DNA of 64,000 bases from assembly GCA_020465985.1 (NCBI GenBank), contig JAANYP010000273.1:1-64000 (forward strand), written 5' to 3'. Source of the DNA: Centrapalus pauciflorus. Its lineage: Eukaryota; Streptophyta; Magnoliopsida; Asterales; Asteraceae. This document shows positions 45,574-57,105 of this stretch, piece by piece. The translations under genes were made by a program, and so were the position numbers. Positions within the stretch are counted from its first letter, which is position 1, and each line of letters begins with the position of its first letter. The notes beneath the pieces were generated by a model. The model was not told the origin of the DNA. It saw only the letters and a program-made list of their open reading frames with translations, and made no database searches.

Positions 45574-48500
45574 ATGGCTGAATATGACCAACATCCACCA
45601 CCGAAAAACGCCGCCACCCTTCATCCTGTTTACACCGTGACCAACATCCAAACCAAAGTCAGAATTTTGGATGGCGTCAAGGTTACGTATTCTTCGTGGG
45701 TGAAACTTTTTCGCCTACATGCAAAAGGATACAAGGTCCTGACACATATCGATGGCACTCCTCGTCCGTCCAAAACTGATACCACATACAACCAGTGGAT
45801 AGAAATTGATGCAATTGTTTTGCAGTGGATGTACGTAACACTCTCTGATGACATCCTTATTCGGGTTTTGGAACCGGACACGACGGCATACGAGGCATGG
45901 GAGAAGATCAAGCATATTTTTTTAAATAACGAGGGCTCTAGAGCCGCCGCTCTTGAGCATGAGTTCACCAATCTCACACTCCGTTCCTCAACCTCGATTG
46001 ATGATTACTGTCAAAAATTAAAAGACCTTGCCGATCAATTGAACGACGTGGACAGTCCGGTAAATGAGCAGCGTCTAGTTCTTCAATTGGTTCGTGGTCT
46101 GCCGCCAGAGTTCGATACCGCCGCCTCCTACATTAACTAAACCTTACCCGACTGGGACACAGCCCGTAGCATGCTCCAACTCGAACAACATCGGCAACAT
46201 GCACAGGAGAATACAAAAGTCCCTGCCGTTGTGGTTGAATCTAATGTTGCACGGGAGAATACAAATGCAGTCGACCCACGCCAATCATATCGATCTATTC
46301 GTGGGCAGTCTTCACATCGGAAAAGTCAACGAGGTTCAAATTAACGGGGACCAACCGTTCTACTCAATCCAGGCAGTCTCCATATCGGCCTTCACAGCCC
46401 AACGGCTCCACCGAGTCTTCTGGATCGTATGCTCCACCGCCATGGTGGACCATGATGCCTCCACCATGCCCGTATCCCACACAGCAAGGATGGACCCACC
46501 CATGGTACTTTCAACAACGTTCGGTCTCACAACCTTCACAACGACGATCATCCACCCGTTCGTTTGAGTCCACTAGTCACACCAATGACGCCCCTCAAGC
46601 ACATGCAGCTGGCTCATACAATGCATTAGATCCAACTGACATTGGAACAGCTTTTCAAACGTTGACCTTGGATCCCTCGAAAGACTCTCAATGGTACATG
46701 GACATGGGCGTCTCATCTCATCTTACGGGTGACTCAGGTATACTCAATCAATTCTCAACTTATAGTCACATAAAATCTATATTTGTCGGAAATGGCAATG
46801 TTATTCCAGTTAAAGGTATGGGTAAAAACACTCTCCTTACCAACCCAAAACCTATTCACCTAAATGACGTTTTATTTACACCCGGAATAATCAAAAACCT
46901 CGTTTCTGTCCGTCAATTCACCATAGATAATCATGTTTCCGTTGAGTTTGACCCAAATGGTTTTTCTGTGAAGGACCTTCAGAGTGGGAAGATCCTTACT
47001 TGTCACAATAGTACCGGTGCTCTCTACCCGTTTACCACTCCGGCATCCTCGTCTCCAACGCTCCTCTCCGTGTCTTCCACCGATTTATGGCATTTTCGTC
47101 TCGGTCATCCGGCTGAAAATATTATTAATTATTTATGTTCTCATTCCATCATTTCATGTAATAAGAGTACTAATCGTACTCATTCTCTTTGTCACTCTTG
47201 TCAGATTTCAAAGCACAAGCGTTTACCATTCTATGATTCTACTTCACATACATTATTACCTTTTGATATAATTCATTGTGATCTATGGACATCTCCGATT
47301 TTAAGCAAAAATGGAAATAAATATTACATGGTCTTAATCGATAATTTCACTCAATATGTATGGCAAATCGGAAACATTCTCCAGGTTCAATCAATTTCAT
47401 TCATATATTCAAACTCAATTCAACACAAAAATCAAGAGTTTTCGATGTGACATGGGCGGTGAATTTGATAATAATCAATTTAAAGAATTTGCTTCTATGC
47501 ATGGGCTTCAATTTCGTTTCTCATGCCCACAAACATCATCTCAAAATGGCAAAGCCGAAAGAATGATCCGCCGCCTTAACGAAATTATACTTGTTCTTCT
47601 TGCCCATGCATCACTACCACCTTCCTTTTGGGTTGATGCCTTACACACTGCCAGTTACCTTCACAACATCACACCCACCAAACTACTTAAAAACCAAAAC
47701 CCCACCTCCGCCCTTTACCACCGCAACCCAACATACGACCACCTTCACGTTTTTAGCTGTGCATGTTATCCGAACCTCTCCGCAAATTGCACCCATAAGC
47801 TTGACCAACGATCCGTCAGGTGTGTCTTCCTTGGCTACCCTGCAAATTACAGGGGTTATCGGTGTCTTGATCCGACCACCGACAAAATCTACCTCTCTCG
47901 TCATGTTACCTTTGATGAAACGGTTTTCCCATTAGCCAAACCGACCTCCACCGCCTCTCATGACTACCGCTTCCTCTCTTCAGATACCAACATGCCATCC
48001 ACCATTGATCACTTTGGCACTACACACCATCCACCGTCCACCACTACACTGCCACCCTCACCAAATACCTTCCAAACTCCGCCACCTTCACAATCTACCC
48101 CCACCACAAATCCGCAACCTCAACCAACACCTCCGCCCATACCAACTCCACCCCCACCCCCGTCAACACACACAGCCCCTGCCCCGACCGTCCCACCTAC
48201 GTCCACATCTCATGTCGTTCCATCCCACCCCATGACCACTCGTTCCCGTCATGGCATATTCAAACCAACTCAACGATTTAACCTACATACCTCCACTATC
48301 TCTCCTAATCCCAAAAACCCTCACTTCGCCCTACTCGACCCTAACTAGAAACATGCTATGAATGTTGAATATAAAGCTTTATGTGACAATGATACTTAGG
48401 AATTGGTTCCGAGGCCACCTGATGCTCCTATTATTAGATGCTTGTGGCTTTATCGTCACAAATTTCATTTGGATGGCTCTTTGGCACGATACAAAGCTCG

Positions 48501-49862
48501 CTTAGTTGTTAATGGAAAATCTCAGCAGGTTGGCATCGACTGTGACGAGACGTTTAGTCCGGTTGTAAAGCCTACCACCATTCGCACGGTTCTTACACTT
48601 GCAGTCTCCCGTTCTTGGTCGATTCACCAACTCGATGTACAGAACGCATTTTTACATGGGAACCTAACGGAAACTGTATACATGCACCAACCTCCCGGAT
48701 TTATTGATCGAAATAACTAATTTTTTATGTGCAGGTTACGAAAATCGTTATATGGGCTTAAGCAAGCCCCGCGAGCATGGTATCAACGGTTTGCCACCTT
48801 TCTTATAGCTCATGGTTTCAAAAGTGCAGCCTCGGATACCTCGTTATTTGTTTATCGGAAGGGTAATGACATTGCTTATCTCCTTTTGTACGTTGATGAC
48901 ATTATCTTGACAGACTCGAATGACAAATTCCTTCACTCGGTCATCGTCGCCCTTTCAAAAGAATTCCCAATGACAGACTTGGGCAGATTAAATCATTTCC
49001 TCGGCATCAAAGTTACTCATACGGCTCAAGGTCTTTTTCTATCTCAAGCTCACCATGTTAACACCATCCTTAAGCGCGCCAAAATGACATCTTGTAACCC
49101 GGTCGCAACTCCTGTGGACACCTCATCGAAACTCAGTGCCAACTCAGGAGAGCCTTTAAAAGATGGAACACTTTACAGAAGCTTAGCCGGCACCCTACAA
49201 TACCTTACATTCACGAGGCCCGACATTACGTATGCCGTGCAACAAGTTTGTTTATTCATGCATGCCCCGCGGGAACCACACTTCAACTTTCTCAAACGCA
49301 TTCTTTGATATTTGAAGGGAACACACGATCAAGGCCTTCACATACTTAAGTCCCCAAATCTTCGCATCATGGCATACTCGGACGCCGATTGGGGGGGGGG
49401 GGGTGTCCAGACTCTCGAAGATCTACATCAGGGTATTGTGTGTTCCTTGGGGACAATCTAGTTTCATGGTCTTCTAAGCGACAACCAACCGTGTCCCGCT
49501 CTAGCGCAAAAGCGGAGTATAAGGGTGTGGCCAATGCCACTGCTGAAACTAGTTGGCTCAGAAACTTACTTCTCGAACTACATGTGCCGGTTACTAAAGC
49601 TATGCTTGTTTATTGTGATAATATCTCTGCAGTATATCTTTCTGACAACCCGATACAACACCAACGCACGAAACATGTCAAAATTGACATCCATTTTGTT
49701 CGAGAACTTGTCAAGATAGGACGCATCCGGGTTATTCATGTACCAACAGATCATCAGTACGCGGACATTTTCACTAAGGGCCTTCCTCGTCAACTATTCC
49801 AACGGTTCAAGTCCAGTTTGTGCATCCGCTGTCCTCCTGCTCCAACTGCAGGGGAGTATTAG
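45574..49862 (+). pseudogene. Gag-Pol of element B, multiply broken
   Basis: Gag 45574-46140 (WVKLFRLHAKGYKVL, YEAWEKIKHIFLNNEGS, LVRGLPPEFDTAASYIN) stops at a TAA that fits CAA changed to TAA, since LPDWDTARSMLQLEQ follows in frame. The protease reads WYMDMGVSSHLTG, where the usual D-T/S-G is D-M-G. Integrase has LGHPAEN, CDLWTSP, CDMGGEF (normally CDNGGEF) and NGKAERM. A frameshift lies near 47400. Stops TAG at 48346 and 48398 fit TGG changed to TAG. RT has QLDVQNAFLHGNL and LLYVDDIILT. A TGA near 49308 fits CGA changed to TGA. A run of 13 G (49391-49403) shifts RNase H (YSDADW, SSAKAEYKGVANA, RTKHVKIDIHFV). The pol stop lies inside the 3' LTR. Confidence 0.9.
49850..49856 (+). other. Element B polypurine tract
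   Basis: AGGGGAG directly before the right LTR. It is also coding, since pol runs through it. Confidence 0.7.
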
Positions 49863-49961
49863 ACTAATTACAGTGTTGATATTGTTGTATATTTGCTACT
49901 ATTAGTCTCCTTATTATTCTCACATAATTTAGGTAGTTAGTTAGCATTTATTATTGTATTG

Positions 49962-50029
<68 letters not shown>

Positions 50030-50070
50030 CTATTTGAGAATAATGAAGACACATTTTCTAAAAACCATTA
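49857..50070 (+). repeat. Element B 3' LTR (214 bp)
   Basis: TATTAGACTAATTACAG...AAACCATTA with a TA microsatellite at 49965-50029 that is much longer than the one in the left LTR. Confidence 0.9.
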
Positions 50071-50196
50071 GGCTCGAGCTTGTTCATTAAACGAGCTCGA
50101 ATTTAGGCTCGAGCTTGGCTCGGGCACGTTTAATTCGAGTTTTTAACGAGTCGAGCTCGACTAGCTTACGAGTAGCTCGGCTCATCTACACCCCTA

Positions 50197-50204
50197 CTCC
50201 CAAC
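50197..50204. repeat. MITE-2 target duplication, right (CTCCCAAC)
   Basis: Exact copy of 31427-31434. Confidence 0.92.
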
Positions 50205-50436
50205 CACAAGGTTATTGTTGTTTATTACTTCATATGTTATTGCTGATAATTACTTCGTGTGGTTCTGTCAACTTGCTATTGTGGGACTATCCTATCAGTG
50301 ATGGTGGACTATCTTAAATTTATTAGTCAGTAGTGATAACTAACAGTCCTAATCAATAATAATCTTTGTATGTTAGGCACAAAAAGGCCTCAGTCAAACC
50401 TGTTCTGCATCTGAGGGGGAGATTATTAATCAAACC
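50205..50436. other. Non-coding flank with a polypurine-like tract before G
   Basis: Continues the sequence left of MITE-2. It ends with CTGAGGGGGAGATTATT (about 50411-50427), which looks like a copia polypurine tract, 10 bases before element G's LTR. TCAAACCTGTT occurs at 50394 and again at 50430. It could be the 3' end of an upstream G-like copy. Confidence 0.4.
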
Positions 50437-50650
50437 TGTTGATGCACTTGATGGGTAAAAGTTAAGGCCTGTTTATGCCTTAATAATACCTAAAAAGTGA
50501 TTTGCAATATCAGTCCAAAGTTGTTCTATATGTTGCATGTGTTGCAACTAAGACAGTTTGTCCAAGCTGTTCAGTCTGCTGAACAGGCTGGACATAAACT
50601 GTCGACGCTGCTCTATACTGGTGAACAGCTTGGGCAGTTTACAAGTGTTC

Positions 50651-50707
50651 TGTTCTTTGTGAACAGAACCTGTTCTTTGTGAACAGAACCTGTTCTTTGT
50701 GAACAGG
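50651..50707. repeat. 20-bp tandem repeat with GAACAG/CTGTTC dyad
   Basis: TGTTCTTTGTGAACAGAACC repeated 2.8 times without change. Each junction forms GAACAG-AAC-CTGTTC. It sits about 400 bp upstream of the TATA box of element G and looks like an enhancer-type array. Confidence 0.85.
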
Positions 50708-51101
50708 TTAAACACTTTATGGACTGTGTTTCCAAGTCCTCATGTATTGTATTTGACTACAAGATCAGTTTACAAAGTCGAAGACAAAGTGGAAATCAGA
50801 ACTGCTCAGCGTGCCCAAGCTGTTCTGTTACATGAAGACAAAAGGTTATTTGAAAAAGGGTGACAGACCTTTTTCTTATATCAAATAAGGCCTTTACAAG
50901 GAACAAAGACGCAAAGTTGACATTCCTTATTTAGTTAAAGGCAATGCAACAGTAGACAAAGTGAAAAGACAAAAGTTCCGCACACAAGAAGACAAGTCTG
51001 CTTTTCAGAAAGTGCAGAAAAGGTTATGTTGTCTTTTCAACAAGACTTCTCCTTTTTCATTCCGTCCTATGAAGAAGTTTCACTTAGATCCTCTGAGTGA
51101 C

Positions 51102-51109
51102 TATAAAAG
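51102..51109 (+). promoter_or_regulatory. TATA box of element G
   Basis: TATAAAAG within CTATAAAAGGAAGC, about 390 bases before the primer site. Confidence 0.7.
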
Positions 51110-51493
51110 GAAGCTTCTAAGGTCAGAAAGATCAAGCTAAAAAGCCAAGTGCTAAAGCCAAGAGTGAACGTGCAAGTGTGTTTTTCATGCATGCAAGCCT
51201 GCTTGTGTAATACAGTTTCTTTGTGTCTATAAGCTGTCCCTCTGAGTCTTGTAAACACAGTGAGTGCTTCTTAGTGAGTGTATTCATTGTAAACTAGTTT
51301 GAGTCTGTCTTAGACTAGTGAACATATTGTTGTATCTGTCATCTCAGCTTGAACCTTTCCGCATTCAAGCTTGTTTGTAATTAACAACTTGTTGATAATA
51401 CATACAAACATTGAGAAAATAGTGTGTAGTGTTTAAATAGCTGTATTCACCCCCCCTCTACAGCTTAAAGCTATATCTTTTGGGATCTACAAC

Positions 51494-51507
51494 TGGTATC
51501 AGAGCAG
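51494..51507 (+). other. Element G primer-binding site (initiator Met tRNA)
   Basis: TGGTATCAGAGCAG, two bases after the LTR end. Confidence 0.9.
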
Positions 51508-51552
51508 TTTAAAGTGTGTGTCATTCTAGATCTCTCATTCTCCCAAGTTTTC

Positions 51553-54287
51553 ATGGACAACAGTGCTGCAAACTCCTCATACTATGATAGTGGCTCAATG
51601 GGCAAACCTCCAAAATTCAATCATCAAAACTTCTCTGGCTGGAAGTGCAGAATGATGCTCTATCTAGAGAATCTGGATGTACAACTACCAGATATAGTAA
51701 TGGAGGGTCCCTATGTGCCAACCTCTGTTACTACCATAACTCCAGTAGTTGAAGGAGTTGCTCCTGAAATCAGGACCTTTGAGAAAGCTAAAGCTCAATG
51801 GTCTGATGAAGACAAGAGATTGGTGGCTCTGGATGCAAAGGCCAGGAATAACCTGGTTATTTCTCTCCCTGATGATGTGTTCAAGCAGGTTGAGAAAATG
51901 AAGACAACAAAGGAGATGTGGGATACTTTGTGTACCGTCTATGATGGACCCACAATCACTCTGGATAACAGGATTAACAATCTTGTTAGACAGTATGAAC
52001 TCTTCTTTGCAAAACCAAAGAAGACTCTCACAGAAACCTACACCAGGTTTACTGCTCTTGTGAATGATCTCAAAGCTGTTGGGATCACTAAGGACAGCCT
52101 TACCCTGGTGAACAAATTTTTGGACATCCTACCTGAAGAATGGAACTACTTTTCAACAATTTTAAGAAATTCAGGTACCATCAAAAGTATGGATCTTGTC
52201 AACTTGTATGGATCTTTACTAAATGATGAACAGTCAAGGCAACAGAGTAGAAATGCCTTGGAGATGTCTAAAAGAGGTGCAGCCTTTGTGGCTAGTGTGA
52301 GACAGACTGTGAATCAGGTGATTGATGTGTTCACTCAACCTGATCAACAGGATGATGATAAGGAGGAGGTGTCAGATGAGGAAGATAATGCAGATTTTGC
52401 TGAACAGGATGATGAGCAAATGATAACTATGCTTGTCAAAAGGTTCAACAAGAAAAGGTTTGGAAGAAACATGCTGCAAGGAAGTTCAGGTGCTGGCAAA
52501 AAGAAGGATTTGATAAATCCAAGGCTGAGTGCTTCAAATGTGGCAAAACTGGCCATATAGCTGCTGACTGTGTGTCAAAAGCTGTTGGTCTGTCATCCAA
52601 ACCATACAAGACAAACAAGGATGATGGTTATAGGGTTAAGTACCTTATGGCCATGGCTAAGCTGAGGAAGTTGGAAAACTCAGTGGGTTCCAACCGCCAA
52701 AAGGGACTCATGGCAGAGACTTGTGACTGGGAGGAATCTGATTCATCATCTGATGAAGAAGACAATCAATGTCTGATGGCCAACACTGATGTCCCATCAA
52801 CAAGCAGTTTCAAACAGGATCTGGCTGAAGCTGAAGCTTTCAGCAGCTTGGAGAACTGGAATCCTACAATGATGTATAAGGTACAAAATTTTATGGCTTA
52901 CAGTTCTGAAGAAAAAGTTAAAATGTTTGAATATATGCTAGTTGATTTGAAAGCTGCTGTTGAGAAGCATGATGCTTTATTATCTGAAATCTCTAAGCTT
53001 AAAACTGATCTTAAAACAAAATCCAGTAAACTGGACAGTTTCCATAAGTTGGAAACTGAGCTTGATGAATTAAAACACATCAACTCTATTTTACTTGAAG
53101 AAAAGAGAAAACAAAAATATAAAGCATGCTAAGCTTCAAAAGATAGTTGACTCTTGGTGCCAATCTGCACAAAAAGTCAGCCATTGTATAAGTCAACAGA
53201 TCCCTGCACAAATTCAAGCCTATCTTGGAGGGGATCTTGACACAGCAGCTTCCATTGTTGAGATTAATAATCTGAAAGAAGATTTATCCACTCTTGGTGA
53301 GCTTCCAAACACTTTTATTCAAAAAGTGAATGGTAAACTAATCTCAACAAACAGGTTTGTCAGGCCTCAAAATACTGACAGCTCGTGTGAACCTAGCTCA
53401 AAAGCTGGTGTTGGAATATGTTCTCCATCAAACCAGCCTGCTAAGTGCTCTGCTGATTCACACAAGCAAAAGAAAGGAAAACATGTCCAAACTGCAGCTT
53501 TTGGATACTAAACCTGTTGACAAAACAGGTTCTGGGTCCAAAGCTGGTGGTAAAAGGCATGATAATCCTTTTGATGCTAAACATTTTGAAAATAAGTTTT
53601 TAAAAGTTAAGTAGCCTACTTTCAACAAGGGCAAGACTCATGTTGAAAGCAAACCTGCTGTGATTTCTAATAAGTTTTCTAATCATAGTGGTAAACTGGT
53701 TTTAAATGAGAATAAGTTTTTCAAAACCAGAAATAATGATTATGCTGATAGGCAGCATAAATCACATCTCAGTAGGGGCAAAGGCAAAGCTATTACTCAG
53801 ACTGAGAAACTTGGGAATAAGTTTCCCAAACCTGTGGAAGTTCAAAAGCCAATTAAGCTTCCTGTCTTTGACATTTGTCCTCCTAAAAAGAGGAAAGAAG
53901 AGACAGACAAAGCTGTGGCTATTGAACCCTCCACTCAAGCTGTTGATTCATCAAATAGTATTAAGTTTGCTAAACCTGCTAATAGAATCAACAAAAATAA
54001 CTCAGAATGTGTTTCTGAAAGTTATTCTTCCAAAAATCCTAAAAAGAGAAAATGTTATAAATGTGGGAAGAAGACACATCTGGCCAAGGACTATGAGGCA
54101 TGTTGACTCTGATGGTTCTCTCACAGCTGTTACAAGCAGTGTTGGAAACATCTCAGTCAATGAAAGTGGTATCCAAGCTGATACCATTCAAATAGGGAAT
54201 ATTAGTGTGGATATTATAAGTCCATCAACAAATGTTGATGAAGTAGGAGAACTCATCTCTGTGATGAGTTCCCCTAAAAATGACTAA
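51553..54287 (+). pseudogene. Gag of element G, frameshifted
   Basis: ATG at 51553 (MDNSAANSSYY). Copia Gag domain (FNHQNFSGWKCRMMLYLE, NNLVISLPDDVFKQVEKM, LLNDEQSRQQSRNAL) to about 52500. One base out of frame comes the first knuckle (CFKCGKTGHIAADC, about 52528). Coiled-coil-like sequence with shifts at about 53110 and 53500 follows. A TAG at 53612 fits CAG changed to TAG. The second knuckle reads CYKCGKKTHLAKDYEAC, in which the usual G-H is T-H and the last cysteine spacing is altered. A further shift lies near 54095. Confidence 0.8.
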
Positions 54288-54746
54288 TATTTCTCTTATC
54301 ACTCTGCAGGAAAAACAACCTTCCCAGGTTTGGTACTTGGACAGTGGCTGCTCAGGGCACATGACAGGTTGTAAAGAATTGCTGATTGATCTCAGGCCTG
54401 AAAAAGGGCCAAAAGTCACATTTGGTGACAATGTACAGGGATCCACTGAGGGATATGGAACTCTTAAAGCTGGTGCTGCAGTGTTCAAAAGAGTAGCCTA
54501 TGTGGTTGGGCTAAAACATAACCTGGTTAGCATAAGCCAACTGTGTGATGCTGGCTATAAGGTTAACTTTGATGAGCACCTGGGTTACATATTGGTTCCC
54601 CGAGGCAAAGTTGTGCTATGTGCTCAACGAAAGAAAGGTGTGTATGTTGTGGACATGCAATCTGCTGATCCCACAACTGAAACCTGCTTTCTCACAAGAA
54701 CAAATGCAGACTTAAACTGGTTATGGCATAAAAGGCTGTCACATCT
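54280..54746 (+). CDS. Pol of element G, protease and pre-integrase (5' part)
   Basis: Open from an ATG at 54280. Protease site WYLDSGCSGHMTG, FGDNVQGSTEGYGTLKAG, then the pre-integrase domain ending WLWHKRLSHL at the insertion of element D. It continues in the same frame at 62603 once D and one CATCT are removed. The TTATCACTCTGCAG just upstream looks like a splice acceptor, but this is weak. Confidence 0.85.
54742..54746. repeat. Element D target duplication, left (CATCT)
   Basis: Exact match to 62598-62602. Confidence 0.92.
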
Positions 54747-56932
54747 TGTGAGACCCTCTGATTTCTCAAAGGTCTCAAGTCAAGGCCCAGTAGCAACGCA
54801 ATATCAATCATGAAACTAAGATAAAATTAACAGTTGCGGAATAAAAGTTAATTACAATCAGAGATAATTTTTAAGTAATAGGGGCAGACTTCTAGACTAT
54901 TACATCAAAGCACAAAATGTAAACTAGCCCCGAACCCCAAAGCTCTATCTTTAATCAAATACCAAGGTATTGGAACAGGTTCTAATGCACTTCAAGCTCT
55001 TTCAAGTCCTGACCTATGAACTAGGTCCAGCCAATCCTTTGCCTTTACCTGAAAAATAATGCAACAACGGGGTAAGCTTAATTGCTTAGTGAGAATGTAG
55101 AATTTCACATTTAACATGCAATTATGAACGCGGAAGCACATGCACTGCACTCGGCTCATGCACGGCTCAGCTCTATATGCACTGCACTAGGCTCATGCAC
55201 AGCTCAATCTCGAAGGGTCATTGGCCAATTAATGCTCTTTTGATGCGCGACTTTGCTCAGCTCCCAGTTATAAAACTGTTGTTGCTCTTGAGACTTTTAG
55301 ACAATTTCATAAAGAATGCTCGGATGATGATAAATCCATACACACGCATCATTAGTGGGGATCAGCCACGTACTGGGCTAGCTACCAGTAAAAGCTCTAT
55401 ATGGATATCATCGGAATGCTCAGCTCTAGCTACCCTCTGTGCTTTCATCACGTAAATCAGCACATCATAAGCCTAACATTAACCCAACACTGAGCAATAG
55501 TGATGGTGTTAAGCTTAACAATCAAATGACTCGTCAAAGAATCGAATCTAGAAGAAGAAATACTCAGCTCAACAAATCATAGTAAATATACTATGACAAT
55601 ATTTCAATAAGCTCAAGATCAGAATATCAATAAATCAGATTCATGCAACAAAAGTCTCAATTCACATAATATGCAGTTAAAATGAAATCTACAACTCACA
55701 GTTACTGGTTATTTGTGCTCTTTTATTTTCTGGCTCTGGCTCTGTTGCTCACAATCTGTAGTGGATAGAACCACTATCTGACTTATATCAGACTTTCAGA
55801 TGCTCGCCATTTTGCTCGTTGCTCAATCTGTTATTAATATCATTTCTGATATTTATTAGCTCTTTGATTCATTTGAATAATTTATCAGATATTTATTCGT
55901 TAGTTTGGTCTTTTAATCTCAATCATTTCGTATCTTGATTATATAATCATCAATCTTATCAAAATCTTTCTTTAAATTCAAATTTGAAGCCTTTATGTAT
56001 TAGATTCGAACACATTCGAATCTAAGAAATAGATTCGAAGCATGCAGGAAGTTAAACTCGAATCCTTATCATAATATAGGATAGATTCGAAAATAATTCA
56101 TAGATTCGAGATTAATACCTAGATTCGAAGCTAATAGACTCGAAATGGGAACTTAGACTCGAAACAGATATATAGACTCGAACATGCCTATAGATTCGAA
56201 GCACACAATAGATTCAAAGCCATACTAGATTCGAAGTACACTACACAATTCGAATCTAGTGGCTTAGATTCGAAATTCATGTAGATTCGAGGCATTTGAA
56301 TATCTCGAATCTGATCATCTTTATAATTTTAAATCACCCGTTTTAAGACTAAAAATTACCAAAATATGTTAAGTATTACCCCTAATCTTTCTTATTTATA
56401 CTTATTCTAGTTAAATCTTAAGTTAAAGTAGCTTAAATCTCATCAAAATAGCAAATTCGAGTTTATTTCTAAAAACCGAAAGATATAAAACTTAAAACGT
56501 AAATTCTTACCTTGAATTCATGCGTAATCATTCATGCAAATGCATAATCTTGTAGTACTCTTCGCAATCTTCCCGATGACGTATAAATCTTGGAAATCCG
56601 ACGGTCAGTTTGGTAGAAATCTTAGAGAGAGAGTAGAGAGAGTAGAGAGAGAAATTCTAGAGAGAGAGTCTAGAGAGAGAGAGAGTGAATCTGATTTTAT
56701 GAACTTAAAATCCGTTTATATACTTTAACTAGTTATGTTTGCTACTTAACCCACTATACTTTTGTATTTTACGTATCTTTTAATTTACTCATCTTTAATA
56801 ATTAATATCATATATATAATTTTAAATAAATATTTTCAAACTTAAATAACTTACATCATAAATAATGTAATAAAATTACATTATTATCTCAAAATCAGAT
56901 ATTTAGTTGGGCTAAAAGTTGGGTTGTTACAG
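54747..56932 (-). repeat. Element D 3' LTR (2186 bp)
   Basis: TGTGAGACCC...GGTTGTTACA. Shares with element A's LTR the block GGGGATCAGCCACRTACTGG and the ending GGTTGTTACA, but is otherwise diverged. Visible differences from the right copy include TTTGCC/TTTTCC, ATAAAG/ATAAGG, CAAATG/CAAGTG, CTCGAA/CTTGAA and CCGAAA/CTGAAA. Confidence 0.95.
55998..56312. repeat. TAGATTCGAA array in element D 3' LTR
   Basis: About 20 copies of TAGATTCGAA / TAGACTCGAA / CTCGAAT at 10-25-bp spacing, in the part of the LTR that corresponds to element A's CCGAAT array. Its twin is at about 61663-61978 in the other LTR. Confidence 0.85.
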
Positions 56933-57105
56933 AATGGGCTCCACCACGCACAAACTTCGTCCCCGAAGTTAGATATGTTCGAACAGACTTGGGCAGATAG
57001 CTTTTATGATATCTTGATTCCCAAAACTGATACGAACCCTTGTGGTGTTTCCACTGAACGAGCACCAACTGTATTTCATTTCTTTCATTTCTTTGAGATT
57101 CTCAA
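56933..57105 (-). pseudogene. Relic of the pol C-terminus in element D
   Basis: Nucleotide similarity to 2868-3035 of element A: the first 41 bases are nearly identical, then about 80 percent, with TTCGAACAGACT, CTTTTATGATATCT and GGTGTTTCCACTG. In A this encodes the chromodomain-like tail. Here indels break it. It shows that D derives from an A-like full element. Confidence 0.7.

Larger units (their letters stand above)
31755..50070 (+). mobile_element. Element B: decayed Ty1/copia with TA...TA LTR ends
   Basis: LTRs begin TATTAGACTA and end AACCATTA. GGCTC flanks both sides (31750-31754 and 50071-50075), which fixes the ends and shows they are not the usual TG...CA. The primer site TGGTATCAGAGCC lies at 45472-45484. 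Coding sequence 45574-49862 has several nonsense codons and frameshifts. Element C sits inside its left LTR. Without C the element is about 4.76 kb, typical of a compact copia. Confidence 0.9.
31435..50196. mobile_element. hAT-type MITE-2, split by elements B and C
   Basis: The two halves, 31435-31754 and 50076-50196, give a 441-bp element once B and one GGCTC are removed. The ends read TAGGGGTGTAAACGAGTCGAGC and, from the other side, TAGGGGTGTAGATGAGCCGAGC, with three mismatches. The interior near both ends is rich in GCTCGAGCTCGGCTCG words with an AT-rich centre. It encodes no transposase. It shares its first ten terminal bases (TAGGGGTGT plus a following base class) with MITE-1 but not the interior. 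Confidence 0.9.
50437..51491 (+). repeat. Element G 5' LTR (about 1055 bp)
   Basis: The end is firm: ...GGGATCTACA then AC and the primer site. The start TGTTGATGCAC is chosen as the TG nearest a purine tract, because the 3' LTR is outside the window. It contains a 20-bp tandem repeat, a TATAAAAG box and AAGCTGTTC words. Confidence 0.65.

Noticed and set aside
55177..55455. A 92-residue frame repeated almost identically at 60843-61121
   Set aside because: Sits within the two LTRs of element D on the strand opposite to the element; duplicated only because the LTRs are duplicated.
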